Assembly (NCBI GenBank): GCA_910585405.1 | Contig: CAJUDO010000003.1 | Location: 62,001-126,000, forward strand | Direction of reading: 5' to 3' | DNA: 64,000 bases | DNA from: an uncultured Peptococcaceae bacterium | GTDB lineage: Bacteria; Bacillota; Peptococcia; Peptococcales; Peptococcaceae | In this document: positions 25,421 to 33,708 of the stretch, piece after piece | Position numbering within the stretch: position 1 is the stretch's first letter | Layout: the number at the start of each line of letters is the position of its first letter | Translations under genes and position numbers: made by a program | The notes under the pieces: generated by a model | The model's database searches: none | Seen by the model: the letters and a program-made list of their open reading frames with translations, nothing else | Told to the model about the DNA's origin: nothing

Positions 25421-25600
25421 GGGACACTTTGTCCCGAAGTCCAGTGGGTTTGGGGGAGTTCCCCAACAAGCATTTTTGCGGGGCCTTTGGCCCGGCAAAA
25501 ATAGCAGGTGTGGCCACACCTGCCCTGCTTGCCGTTTCGTGCGATCCCGCTACATGGCGCAAAAAACGGAGGTCACGCTTTTCTTACGCATCCTCCGTTT
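25421..25600. repeat. Dense inverted-repeat region, possible transfer origin
   Basis: A GC-rich stretch holding five inverted repeats: GGGAC-N5-GTCCC (25421-25435), TTGGGG-N5-CCCCAA (25450-25466), a 13-bp stem with one mismatch (25473-25501), the 20-bp perfect palindrome GCAGGTGTGGCCACACCTGC (25504-25523) and AAACGGAGG / CCTCCGTTT (25564-25600). Such clusters occur at oriT and upstream of mobilisation genes in Firmicutes elements, but no relaxase remains here. No gene was accepted between 25188 and 25859. Confidence 0.55.
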
Positions 25601-25859
25601 CTTTGGCGGCTCTCATTGCTTGGGTAGTGGCCTCCACAATTTTTAATTTCTTTGCCTATATCGTGAAAATCAAACCGTCGTTTGTCCTGTTCTATCTTTA
25701 TAACATCATCTAATGTAATTTTATATTTCAGGTGTTAGTATTTGAACGACTTTGATTTTCATGCTACCGAGTATTTAATTTCGTGTTTTTGTTTCTTTGT
25801 GCTTCATTTGAAGCAGACGAAAGATCAAATAGCAATTAAAATAGTAATTGAAGCTAAGG

Positions 25860-26531
25860 TCAGATTGTCTCTTGAGTGCAAAGGGAGGATAGAGATGGTA
25901 AATCAGAAACCAGCAACTTACCCCTTGATGTCTCCACGATGCCTCTGTGACGTAATTCGCTGATTTCCCGAGTAATCTGTACCCGGCTCATACCAAGGAT
26001 TTCTGCAAGCTCCTCCTGTGTCATATCAATGACCAGACCGGAATTAGTGGGTTGGTTGATAGTCAATAGATATAGGAGATTACATAGTTTCGTCAGCGAA
26101 GAATTATATGCTTGGTGGATTGTTTCAAAGAGAAAACGGTTGATATACATGGAATACCAGTTTACGACCTGTTCGCTCAAAGCTGTGTTAGTCTCAAACA
26201 TCACTTTGAACTGTGGAACGGTAAATTCCAGCACTTCCATTTCAGAAAGAGCAACCGTAATCAAGGAAAGCTCCACACGGAAATCATTTGGGCGGTAACC
26301 GGGAAAAACGGTTCCGGGGCCATGAAAGCTGATGATTTTTCTGCGCCCACTCTCGTGATCGGCGTAGTGCATTTCCACTCCCGAGATAATGTAATGTATC
26401 TTTTCATAAGGTGCTCCCAGCGGCCATAAGTAGTCGCCTTTATGAAATATTCGGACGCTATGAGGTTGTGATAGAAAATAAGCATAGAATGGGCGAAAAT
26501 CATCCGCAAAATAATATCGTGGTATTAGCAT
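25860..26531 (-). CDS. Crp/Fnr-family transcriptional regulator
   Basis: About 223 residues: N-terminal cyclic-nucleotide-binding-type beta barrel (RIFHKGDYLWPLGAPYEKIHYIISGVEMHY to SEMEVLEFTVPQFK), a dimerisation helix and a C-terminal winged helix with MTQEELAEILGMSRVQITREISELRHRGIV. No N-terminal cysteine cluster, so it is not an oxygen-sensing Fnr. The ATG at 26531 has GAGAGGTG upstream. It is divergent from the FMN oxidoreductase gene, with 92 bases between, and likely regulates that cargo operon. Part of the inserted element. Confidence 0.85.
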   Translation of the reverse strand: MLIPRYYFADDFRPFYAYFLSQPHSVRIFHKGDYLWPLGAPYEKIHYIISGVEMHYADHESGRRKIISFHGPGTVFPGYRPNDFRVELSLITVALSEMEVLEFTVPQFKVMFETNTALSEQVVNWYSMYINRFLFETIHQAYNSSLTKLCNLLYLLTINQPTNSGLVIDMTQEELAEILGMSRVQITREISELRHRGIVETSRGKLLVSDLPSLSSLCTQETI

Positions 26532-26579
26532 GGTAATCACCTCTCTTTCAACAAAGCACAAAAAAATTATATCATAAGT

Positions 26580-26604
26580 CGTTGGCTTTTTCTATTGTCC
26601 AACG
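26580..26604. promoter_or_regulatory. Inverted repeat in the Crp/FMN-oxidoreductase intergenic region
   Basis: CGTTGG-N13-CCAACG lies between the divergent regulator and oxidoreductase genes, 20 bases before the oxidoreductase ATG. It is an operator candidate, though it does not match the canonical Crp or Fnr site. Confidence 0.4.
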
Positions 26605-26623
26605 CAGAAAATGGAGGAAAGTA

Positions 26624-27163
26624 ATGAATATCGTTGTAATCACAGGAAGCTCTCACAAAAATGGCACCTCCGCATTGTTAGCGGATGAATTTATTCGGGG
26701 CGCAAAAGAAGCTGGTCATAGTGTTTATCGCTTTGATACAGCCCATGAGTGTGTTCATCCTTGTATCGGGTGCGATGCCTGCGGGTGTGGAAAAAAGCCA
26801 TGCGTGTTTCGCGACGCTATGAATGAACTATACCCGGAAGTATTAAAAGCAGACATGGTAGTATTCGTTTCTCCGCTTTACTATCATGCTATGTCTTCTC
26901 AAATCAAGATGGCCATTGATCGTTTTCATGGAATTGATGATTTGTTGCGTGGAACTCCGAAAAAAACAATGCTGATTATGACAGCCGCCAGCGAGGTTAA
27001 AAGCATTTTTCGAGGCGCAGTTGCAAGCTATCATGAAACAGCAAAGTATTTGGGATGGAAGGATTGTGGAACGCTGCTTGCTTATGGGTGTTACACACGA
27101 GCCGACATTGAGAAAACAGATTATCCAGGGAAATCTTATGCGCTTGGAAAGGCGGTACGGTAG
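26624..27163 (+). CDS. Flavodoxin-like NAD(P)H-dependent FMN oxidoreductase
   Basis: 179 residues of the NADPH-dependent FMN reductase/iron-sulfur flavoprotein family. FMN phosphate loop TGSSHKNGTSALLADEF at the N-terminus and FVSPLYYHAMSSQIKMAIDRF for the isoalloxazine contact. The cysteines in HPCIGCDACGCGKKPC (about residues 46-61) resemble the iron-sulfur motif of such proteins. GGAGG precedes the ATG. It heads a cargo operon with a broken nitroreductase and a TIGR04076 gene. It probably reduces quinones, metals or nitro compounds. Confidence 0.82.
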   Translation: MNIVVITGSSHKNGTSALLADEFIRGAKEAGHSVYRFDTAHECVHPCIGCDACGCGKKPCVFRDAMNELYPEVLKADMVVFVSPLYYHAMSSQIKMAIDRFHGIDDLLRGTPKKTMLIMTAASEVKSIFRGAVASYHETAKYLGWKDCGTLLAYGCYTRADIEKTDYPGKSYALGKAVR

Positions 27164-27184
27164 ATAGGAGCACATGGAGAGAAA

Positions 27185-27714
27185 ATGATGAGTGAAGTGT
27201 TGGAGAAAATTAAATCAAGAAGAAGTATTCGCAAGTATAAGCCTGACGCCATTCCACAGGAAATATTGGATCAAATCATTGAAAGCGGACTATATGCTGC
27301 CAACGGCATGGGACATCAGAACACAATTATCATCCAAGTGACAAATAAGAAGTTGCGCGATAAGCTTTCAAAGCTAAACTGTGAACTCAGTGGTTGGCGA
27401 GATGGCTTTGATCCATTCTATGGAGTGCCAGCTGTGCTTATAGTCCTTGCCAAAAAGGATTGGGCGAATGGCGTATATGACGGCAGTCTTGTTATGGTAA
27501 TCTTATGCTTGCGGCACATGATTTAGGGATAGGTAGTTGCTGGATACATCGAGCAAAGGAAGAATTTGAAACAGATTGGGGAAAGCAACTACTCAATTCT
27601 CTTGGTGTTAATGGAGAATATAAGGGCATAGGTCATTGCGCTCTTGGATATGTAGATGGCGACTATCCAGATGCAGTACCGAGAAAAGAAAACAGGGGAT
27701 TCTATTTGAAATAA
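27185..27714 (+). pseudogene. Nitroreductase-family gene with a one-base frameshift
   Basis: The first reading frame encodes EVLEKIKSRRSIRKYKPDAI, FMN-binding RRSIR and AANGMGHQNTIIIQV to DGSLVM, then goes out of frame. Loss of one G near 27496 (ATGGTAAT for ATGGGTAAT) explains it. Restoring it gives GSLVMGNLMLAAHDLGIGSCWIHRAKEEF, continuing to a normal end at GFYLK (27714). The full product would be about 175 residues, typical of small nitroreductases. It follows the FMN oxidoreductase by 21 bases. Either a real inactivation in a decaying element or a sequence error. Confidence 0.8.
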
Positions 27715-27729
27715 TTGGAGGACAGAATT

Positions 27730-28125
27730 ATGAAATATAAAGTGAAAGTAACGGTCATCGACAAGAAACTATACCCGGAATTACAGCAGGAGTATTGCGC
27801 CGATCCGGGATCGGGAGCTTGCCCCTGTTACAATGTGGGGGATGAATTCATTTTTGAGCGTAATGGCAACCGAGATGATTTTTGGCACATGGGGCTGAGT
27901 ACACTGGTTAAAACGAATGCTGACCCTAATACTGTTGCGGGTGGCCCGAAAATGCCACACTGCTCTGAGGCATGGGATGCGATTGCTCGTTATATCTATA
28001 CTGGATTACAGGGCGGGTCTATTATGAAAGGTTGGATGAAAGAGGAGAACACCATGATTACCTGTTGCTCCGATGGCACTCGTCCAGTAATTTTCAAAAT
28101 TGAAAGGCTGGATATTGAGGAATAA
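27730..28125 (+). CDS. TIGR04076 family protein
   Basis: 131 residues. A start of KYKVKVTVIDKKLYPELQQE and a Cys-rich strand GACPCYNVGDEF identify this small family, often found near redox enzymes in anaerobes. Further cysteines are in HCSEAWDAI and TCCSDGTRPVIFKIERLD. TTGGAGG precedes the ATG at 27730. It is co-directional with the nitroreductase, 15 bases upstream. No function is known. Confidence 0.75.
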   Translation: MKYKVKVTVIDKKLYPELQQEYCADPGSGACPCYNVGDEFIFERNGNRDDFWHMGLSTLVKTNADPNTVAGGPKMPHCSEAWDAIARYIYTGLQGGSIMKGWMKEENTMITCCSDGTRPVIFKIERLDIEE

Positions 28126-28195
28126 TTTAAACACGTGATTTGCTAAAAGAATATACAAAAAGAGTGATTTGTAAATGACAGATGCTTGTCATTAA

Positions 28196-28619
28196 AGCTA
28201 TTTCCGACTGGACGATCTGATCTCCACAAAGGAGCGGGAGCTGGCGAAAATCACCCGATATAAACGTTCCCTTTATCAAGAGTGGAAAAACTAGGGAAAT
28301 TACCCAGCAGGACTACCGGGATATGAAAGCCGACTATGAGCGGCAGATTGCATCCCTCTCGGATATACTGGCCCGACTGACTTCCGAGCGGGCGGAACTG
28401 ACAAACGGCGTTGACAACGAGCATCCCGCTCTGATGGCCTTTATGAAACACCAGAATCTTGAAACACTCAACCGGGAAATTCTTATTGAACTTGTGGCCT
28501 ACATCAAGGTTTACGAAAACGGCAATATCAGCGTGAGATTCAAATTCGCTGACGAGCTCTGCAAAATTACCGAGTACATTGAAATCAGCACCACCGAAGA
28601 TCCCGCCGTGGCGGACTGA
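28196..28619 (+). pseudogene. Remnant of a large serine recombinase (C-terminal part)
   Basis: The sequence encodes the coiled-coil and end of a TnpX/TndX-type recombinase in two frames: FRLDDLISTKERELAKITRY to LYQEWK, then after a frameshift EITQQDYRDMKADYERQIAS and, near the end, LNREILIELVAYIKVYENGN before the stop at 28619. The last part matches the DUF4368-type end of such recombinases. The catalytic N-terminal domain and zinc ribbon are gone. Its position at the right end of the insertion fits the usual location of the integrase. Confidence 0.75.
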
Positions 28620-28668
28620 GGCCCGCTACACACCTTTCTGACAGCTTGTATTCATAAAAAGAAACATT

Positions 28669-28804
28669 CATAATATCCTCTGCACCAAAATTCTCTGTTT
28701 CGGTACTTATACTTCAACTCTCCAAACTGCTCATAGATCATCAAACTACTCTTACCTTTCAGATCCCCCATAAAACTCGCTACGCTCATTTTTGGGGGAT
28801 TTCT
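28669..28804 (-). pseudogene. tnpA: Middle fragment of IS200-type transposase tnpA
   Basis: The minus strand encodes NPPKMSVASFMGDLKGKSS, LMIYEQFGELKYKYRNREFWCRGYY, then leaves the family pattern. It joins the C-terminal fragment at 24581-24713: together they restore WCRGYYVDTVG. About the first 50-60 residues, including the HUH motif expected there, are missing, so the copy was already truncated at its 5' side. Confidence 0.8.
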
Positions 28805-28825
28805 TCATCTTGAATATACAAAAAT

Positions 28826-28850
28826 AGCTGCTGATTTCTTTTCAGCAGCT
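28826..28850 (-). terminator. Terminator of the HD-GYP/GGDEF gene
   Basis: AGCTGCTG / CAGCAGCT hairpin with a nine-base loop, followed by ATTTTTG on the minus strand, 22 bases past the stop of the gene at 28872. Confidence 0.85.
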
Positions 28851-28871
28851 AACTCATAGCGCAATATCCTG

Positions 28872-30461
28872 TTATCTTTCGCCTTTGCACACTGTCATTC
28901 CATTTTCATAAACTTTATAACCGTTTCTTCCATGTTTTTTTACGTAGTACAGCGCATCATCGGCATTCCGGTATAATTCCAGAAAAGTGTTTCCATGCTG
29001 CGGCGCAAGGGCAATTCCTGTGGAAATTGAAATTGTAGTATACCCTTTTGGCTCCAATATTTTTTCAGAAAAGGTGCGCATATATAACTCAACTTTTCGC
29101 TGAATCACAGCAGTATCACCAAGATCTTTTAAGAATACGACAAATTCATCGCCACCCAGTCTGCTTACAATATCTTCTTCTCTGCTCAAATTCTGCAAGA
29201 TCGCACCAAATTGAATCAACAGCCGATCGCCTGCCAAATGACCATAATTGTCGTTTACATCTTTAAAATGATCCAAATCCATAATCACGAAAGCGCCTGT
29301 ATGTCTTTTTGAATGCAAAAAGGCGTCTATCTGGCTTTCTAAATAACCTCTGTTCCACAAGCCGGTTAGAGAATCCCGGGAAGACAATGCCTTGATTTCT
29401 TCTGTATATTCCAAAAATAACCGCTGCAGCAAGGCATTTCCTTCTCCTGCTAAAGAAGAAACAGAAAACGAATCCATGTCCAGTATAGGTTGGGGAGTAA
29501 AGTCTTCCTCCATCAATTCCAGCATCACATCTACCATTTGAGAATCAAATTGCTCGTTTCTCTGCCTTTCCAGTTCCCTGCGAATCTCTTCTTTACTCAA
29601 TTTCTCGCGATAGGAACGGTCCGTACTCATGGCGTCATAGGCGTCAGCAATATTTACGATTTTGACAGTCAAAGGAATTTCATCGCCTCGAAGTCCTTTA
29701 TGGTAACCTGTCCCATTTACCCGTTCGTGATGATATCCCGCAACAAAAGAAGCCAAAGGCATAACTGTAAAGTCCCTTAACAGCTCCTCCCCTATTACTG
29801 TGTGCTGCTGAATCACAGAATATTCAGAATCTGTCAGATGTCCTTTTTTCATCAAGAGGGTATCGGGAATCCCAATCTTCCCGATATCATGCAACAAGCC
29901 CATATAATAGATTTCCTGCTGTTCCTTTTCATTTTCGTGCAACTTTTCCGCAATGGCACGGGCATAAGCTGCCACCCGCACTGAATGTCCTTTGAGATAG
30001 CGGTCCTTAGAATCTACCAGATTTGCAATGGCAGACAATGTCTGGATTACCAGATGATCCAGTTCTTTATTTTTTTCTGCTACTTCACGCTGTAGCTGCC
30101 GATATTGTTTGTACCGCCTCACCGCACCCATCACGCGCCACAATAGAATCTCATCTCGAAAAGGCGCCGCCAGATAATCAGCTGCACCTTTCTGTAATAC
30201 AGTATACTCCAATTCATCATGATATCCATCATCCAACACAATAACCGGAAGTCCTGTCATGGCAGACTGATTTACAATTTCTAATAAGGCAAGCACTCCA
30301 TTTGCCCCCAAATCTGAGCAAAGTAATACCGCATCGGGCATGATCTCCTGCAATGTTGTTTCGTTAAACTGTTCCCTGTCTATTTTTTGCAGGCAAAATT
30401 GCATATGCTGAATCTCTTGCGGCAACGTTCCTACCTGTGCTACCAATCCTTCTGTTTTCAT
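28872..30461 (-). CDS. Pseudoreceiver-HD-GYP-GGDEF cyclic-di-GMP protein
   Basis: 529 residues, no membrane segment. N-terminal receiver-like domain (about 1-120) has lost the phosphoacceptor Asp (LLC at residue 48) and the Lys (AAPF at 98-101). HD-GYP domain (about 135-325) has HDIGKIG at 191-197 and the GYP motif altered to GYH at 252-254. GGDEF domain (about 355-525) is intact: GGDEF at 436-440 and an RxxD inhibitory site (REED) at 427-430. The combination of a phosphodiesterase-type and a cyclase-type domain suggests switching between making and breaking cyclic-di-GMP. It is the sole gene of its unit, with a strong terminator. Confidence 0.85.
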   Translation of the reverse strand: MKTEGLVAQVGTLPQEIQHMQFCLQKIDREQFNETTLQEIMPDAVLLCSDLGANGVLALLEIVNQSAMTGLPVIVLDDGYHDELEYTVLQKGAADYLAAPFRDEILLWRVMGAVRRYKQYRQLQREVAEKNKELDHLVIQTLSAIANLVDSKDRYLKGHSVRVAAYARAIAEKLHENEKEQQEIYYMGLLHDIGKIGIPDTLLMKKGHLTDSEYSVIQQHTVIGEELLRDFTVMPLASFVAGYHHERVNGTGYHKGLRGDEIPLTVKIVNIADAYDAMSTDRSYREKLSKEEIRRELERQRNEQFDSQMVDVMLELMEEDFTPQPILDMDSFSVSSLAGEGNALLQRLFLEYTEEIKALSSRDSLTGLWNRGYLESQIDAFLHSKRHTGAFVIMDLDHFKDVNDNYGHLAGDRLLIQFGAILQNLSREEDIVSRLGGDEFVVFLKDLGDTAVIQRKVELYMRTFSEKILEPKGYTTISISTGIALAPQHGNTFLELYRNADDALYYVKKHGRNGYKVYENGMTVCKGER

Positions 30462-30604
30462 GCTTCCTCCTTCCAGCTCTGCAAAGCAAAACTGTACATC
30501 CTACCATACTGTAACGCAGATGGCACAAAACGTATTCTAATGTATTATAAAGAATCATTTGCCATTTTGCAACCTTTTCATAATCTTAATTTTTCTTTAC
30601 ACGG

Positions 30605-31714
30605 TTACAATAATTTTATTGTCTGACCACCTTTATATAACTGAGAAAATCCGCCCGTCTGTATTTGATACAACGCACCGTAGCTTTGCAGCAACTGAGC
30701 GGCAATCTCTAAAAAAGCGTCCCAGTCATAGCACACACAGTCCAAATACATATATTCAAGACCGACAGCTATGCCTACGCACTCTCCCACACCTTGTTCC
30801 CGCGCAGCAATCCGGTTCAGATCTTCTTCCAGTCCATTGCAGACATGCATCCTCTGCTCTGCTGTGAGGCCAGCACCAGAGTAAAACAAAAAGCCCCAGA
30901 TCAACCCCTCTTCTGCCTGCTCCCAAAATAGATAATCCACCTGGGCATAATAACAGTTTAACACTGGCAAAGCTGCCGCAGAAACATTCCCGGAGCGAAT
31001 ATCCTTCCGCAGTTCCCACATACCGTCCTGCTCTGTCATTTCATAATCACTATATAATCCCAGAGGATCATTTTGCGGCGGCAGCTGTCCCGCCAATTGC
31101 CAGTCAGCAATAAAATCCGCCAGCTCAGACAGCAGGAGCGGCTCTTCAAAATTGGCAGCTTCCAGCATATTGATGTAAGCAATATTAGTCATCAGACACA
31201 ATTCTCCGATACATTGCTCTAACATGGTGCAAAACAATGTATAGGCCATATCAGGCTTGAGCTGCAGCATCTCCAGACTATAATATTCCAGACCCAACCT
31301 TCCTCCTGGCTCAAACAATGGCCATACCTCAATCTCATCTGCCCGTATGGATAAGCCTTCCATCCTTACCTCTACCTGCGTTGGATCCTCGACAGGCAAT
31401 TTTCCTACCAAAATATCCCATTGTTCCTCTATCGCAGACGGCGCCTGCATACGCCAATAATTCAACCCATACAGGCGGCTGATATCTCCATCTGCGGACA
31501 CTTCAAGCTGATAGTATTCCTCCTGTTTGCGTAGCAGGAAAACAGGGTGCTGAAACACAGTTGCCAACAGTCCGCCCAAAAGTTTGTCTGCCGCCTCAAA
31601 GTCTTCCAGGCTGTTTAGTAAATAGCGGATTTCATATTCTTGCTCCAAAAACAAGTGCCAAAAAGCAAGCACCCGCTGTCGAAAAGATATTGTTGCGTTT
31701 TCTATCTCATCCAT
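30605..31714 (-). CDS. Protein of unknown function, paired with a DUF4261 gene
   Basis: 369 residues, acidic and rich in Leu, Glu and Tyr, no signal peptide or membrane helix. It has an N-terminal helical region (about 5-50), a central part with YQLEVSADGDISRLYGL and repeated LEYYSLEML-like segments, and a C-terminal part with VGIAVGLEYMYLDCVCYDWD. I do not recognise the family, though soluble acidic proteins of this type resemble immunity-like or DUF proteins. It is co-directional with and 66 bases downstream of the DUF4261 gene, so the two are probably one transcript. Confidence 0.6.
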   Translation of the reverse strand: MDEIENATISFRQRVLAFWHLFLEQEYEIRYLLNSLEDFEAADKLLGGLLATVFQHPVFLLRKQEEYYQLEVSADGDISRLYGLNYWRMQAPSAIEEQWDILVGKLPVEDPTQVEVRMEGLSIRADEIEVWPLFEPGGRLGLEYYSLEMLQLKPDMAYTLFCTMLEQCIGELCLMTNIAYINMLEAANFEEPLLLSELADFIADWQLAGQLPPQNDPLGLYSDYEMTEQDGMWELRKDIRSGNVSAAALPVLNCYYAQVDYLFWEQAEEGLIWGFLFYSGAGLTAEQRMHVCNGLEEDLNRIAAREQGVGECVGIAVGLEYMYLDCVCYDWDAFLEIAAQLLQSYGALYQIQTGGFSQLYKGGQTIKLL

Positions 31715-31780
31715 CGTGACTGCCTCCCTTTCCGCCGCAGGTAATTGGCCTGTCTTCTCATTTCCGTCAAGCTTTCACCA

Positions 31781-32590
31781 TCAATAGGCAATCTGTATAC
31801 TGTGCCCTTCTACCATGACGCCATCCCGCCGCTGTATCTGCAAGCCCTCATCGCCTGCAAACCCAACTAGCGCTTCCCCATGCAGAGTGATATCCTCTAC
31901 CAGAACGTGACGGGCCACGTCAAAGAGAAATTTTTTCAATTCTTCTGCGCTGCGACGGCTGCCCAAAATCTCCAGCTCATCTTTCCCGAAAGCGTCCATC
32001 CCTACTGTATAGGCATTGCTTCCTGCTTCTGTCTCATAGGTGCCTAAATAAATCCAGTTATGAATGGGCAATTCTCCTTCTCTCATAGATTGGGTCTCCC
32101 GCTGATAAGCGCCTGGCTCCAATACTGTACCGGAGGTGTATACAGCTATAGCATGCTCACCAGCCAGACAGGAAGACAACAGCTTGACATAAACCTTTCC
32201 CGCTTCTAAGGGTGCCATTCCCAAGGGCAGTACTGCCGCCATCAGATGCGCCTTGTGATTTTCCGCAATAGACACCGCATCCGCCCAGTCTGCATTGTGT
32301 CTGGCAGCATACACTGCTTCTCCCTCGGGGATGAGCGTGGGAAGAAACTCCACAGTAATCATAGCGCCGGGAATCTCAAACACCAGATTGCCTGCTTTCA
32401 TTTCCTGTACTGTAGGCGCCTCCAGCGGCGTGATCTGCCACTCTTTCTGCAATCGCACCAATAAGGCGGGCAGATCATACTGTGTTTCCTCCAACAATAC
32501 GAACCCGCAAAAACCGCCTGCGTAGTTTCGTTGTTCTTCTTCACTATATGTTTCCGTCAACACTTCCATTGGATTATTTTCCATTCGCAT
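31781..32590 (-). CDS. DUF4261 domain protein
   Basis: About 269 residues. Domain pattern: FCGFVLLEETQYDLPALL, FEIPGAMITVEFLP, a central AENHKAHLMAAVLPLG and VYTSGTVLEPGAYQ, and C-terminal LYDVARHVL-like LFDVARHVLVEDITLHG. The ATG at 32590 has AAGGAGG nine bases upstream; earlier in-frame starts lack a site. DUF4261 has no established role and is often next to unknown proteins, as here. Soluble and probably cytoplasmic. Confidence 0.72.
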   Translation of the reverse strand: MRMENNPMEVLTETYSEEEQRNYAGGFCGFVLLEETQYDLPALLVRLQKEWQITPLEAPTVQEMKAGNLVFEIPGAMITVEFLPTLIPEGEAVYAARHNADWADAVSIAENHKAHLMAAVLPLGMAPLEAGKVYVKLLSSCLAGEHAIAVYTSGTVLEPGAYQRETQSMREGELPIHNWIYLGTYETEAGSNAYTVGMDAFGKDELEILGSRRSAEELKKFLFDVARHVLVEDITLHGEALVGFAGDEGLQIQRRDGVMVEGHSIQIAY

Positions 32591-32688
32591 GACAAGTTTC
32601 CTCCTTGTTTTTGAGCAAATACTGTAAAATATTCTGCTTTTTATGGTAACACACCGCTGGAGCGATTGCAACTACGCTTATAGCAAAA

Positions 32689-32735
32689 AAGCTGCTTTGC
32701 GGCATCTTCTCTGAAAAGATACCGCAAAGCAGCTT
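32689..32735 (-). terminator. purC terminator
   Basis: Perfect 14-bp stem AAGCTGCTTTGCGG / CCGCAAAGCAGCTT, with an inner ATCTT/AAGAT pair, followed by TTTT on the minus strand. It separates purC from the DUF4261 gene downstream. Confidence 0.92.
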
Positions 32736-32798
32736 CTATGTTGCACACATGTCCGACTGGAGCTGTGCATCTTTTTTACCATAAAGCAACAGATGTTT

Positions 32799-33482
32799 TT
32801 ATTTGCCCAAAATAATTTTTGTCAATTCCATCGGGTCCACAATGGCACCATCTTTATAAACCCGCATGTTTCCGCTGGCGATTTCGTCGATGAGAATGAC
32901 TTCGTCCTGATTGTAGCCGAATTCAAATTTGATGTCATACAAATCCAGACCTTTTTTGGCCAGATCTTCTGCTACAATCTTAGTAATTTTCAGTGTCTGT
33001 GCTTTCATGTCGTTGAACATTTCCTGGGACATAATGCCCAAAGCAGCCAGACCTTCGGAAGTTACCAGTGGATCCCCTTTGGCATCATCTTTAAATGTGG
33101 TCTCGACATATCCGCCTTCCAACGGTGTACCATCGGCAATATATGCGCCATAACGACGAATAAAGCTACCTGTCGCTTTCAAACGGCAAATCACTTCTAA
33201 TCCATGACCAAACACCTTAGCTGGCAGTACTTCCATAGTCGCATCGGCTACATTGGCGCTGACATAATGGGTCTTAATCCCTGCTTCTTTCAGCAGCTCA
33301 AAGAAATGCACCGATGTTTCCAGATTGGCACGACCAATCCCTTCAATAGTTAGACCTACGCTGTTTTCACCTGGGTCAAACACGCCGTCTTTTCCGGTGC
33401 AGTCATCTTTAAACTGCAGCAGTACGTTGCCGTTTTCTAATTCAAATACATTTTTCGTTTTGCCTTCATATAATTTTTTCAT
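32799..33482 (-). CDS. purC: Phosphoribosylaminoimidazole-succinocarboxamide synthase
   Basis: 227 residues, usual length. KLYEGKTKNVFEL at the N-terminus is the ATP-grip start, followed by FKDDCTGKDG, VICRLKATGSFIRRYG, PLVTSE and the late LIDEIASGNMRVYK. It joins CAIR and aspartate using ATP to give SAICAR in purine synthesis. Standing alone, with no other pur gene nearby. A minus-strand TATAAT is visible upstream at about 33512-33517. Confidence 0.96.
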   Translation of the reverse strand: MKKLYEGKTKNVFELENGNVLLQFKDDCTGKDGVFDPGENSVGLTIEGIGRANLETSVHFFELLKEAGIKTHYVSANVADATMEVLPAKVFGHGLEVICRLKATGSFIRRYGAYIADGTPLEGGYVETTFKDDAKGDPLVTSEGLAALGIMSQEMFNDMKAQTLKITKIVAEDLAKKGLDLYDIKFEFGYNQDEVILIDEIASGNMRVYKDGAIVDPMELTKIILGK

Positions 33483-33673
33483 TCTTGGGACACCCCTTCT
33501 TAAATATCTTCTGTATTATACTTTTACCATAAATACGCGCTTGTTGCAAGTAATTTTTCACAAATATATGCTATTAGAAAAAAACATTCTGCTCTGTAAA
33601 ACCTTTCTAAAAAGCAACGCCATTGATATTGTAGCATATAAGCTTTGTATTTTGTATTTTTTTGAAAAAAGTC

Positions 33674-33702
33674 TTGACATTCTCAAAAGAATCGCATAGG
33701 AT
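33674..33702 (+). promoter_or_regulatory. Promoter of the T-box operon
   Basis: TTGACA (33674-33679), a 17-base spacer and TAGGAT (33697-33702). Transcription would begin at about 33709 and cover the T-box leader. Confidence 0.8.
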
Positions 33703-33708
33703 ATTTAA

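Larger units (their letters stand above)
24706..28672. mobile_element. Decayed serine-recombinase element inserted in IS200 tnpA
   Basis: The two halves of tnpA adjoin the element at each side, with CATA (TATG on the minus strand) present at both junctions (24706-24709 and 28669-28672). Reading inward, the ends are TATGATTATTTCTTAATA (plus, from 24708) and TATGAATGTTTCTTTTTA (minus, from 28672), identical at 14 of 18 positions, as expected of recombinase-binding arms. The recombinase remnant at 28196-28619 lies at the right end. The content has GC-rich patches unlike the flanks. Cargo: Crp/Fnr regulator, FMN oxidoreductase, broken nitroreductase and TIGR04076 protein. It lacks an intact recombinase or relaxase, so it is a remnant of an integrative or mobilisable element. 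Confidence 0.8.

Noticed and set aside
25295..25713. Short overlapping open frames on both strands in the GC-rich part of the element
   Set aside because: The region is dense in inverted repeats, and none of the frames has a start signal or recognisable domain. It is better read as a structured, non-coding site.
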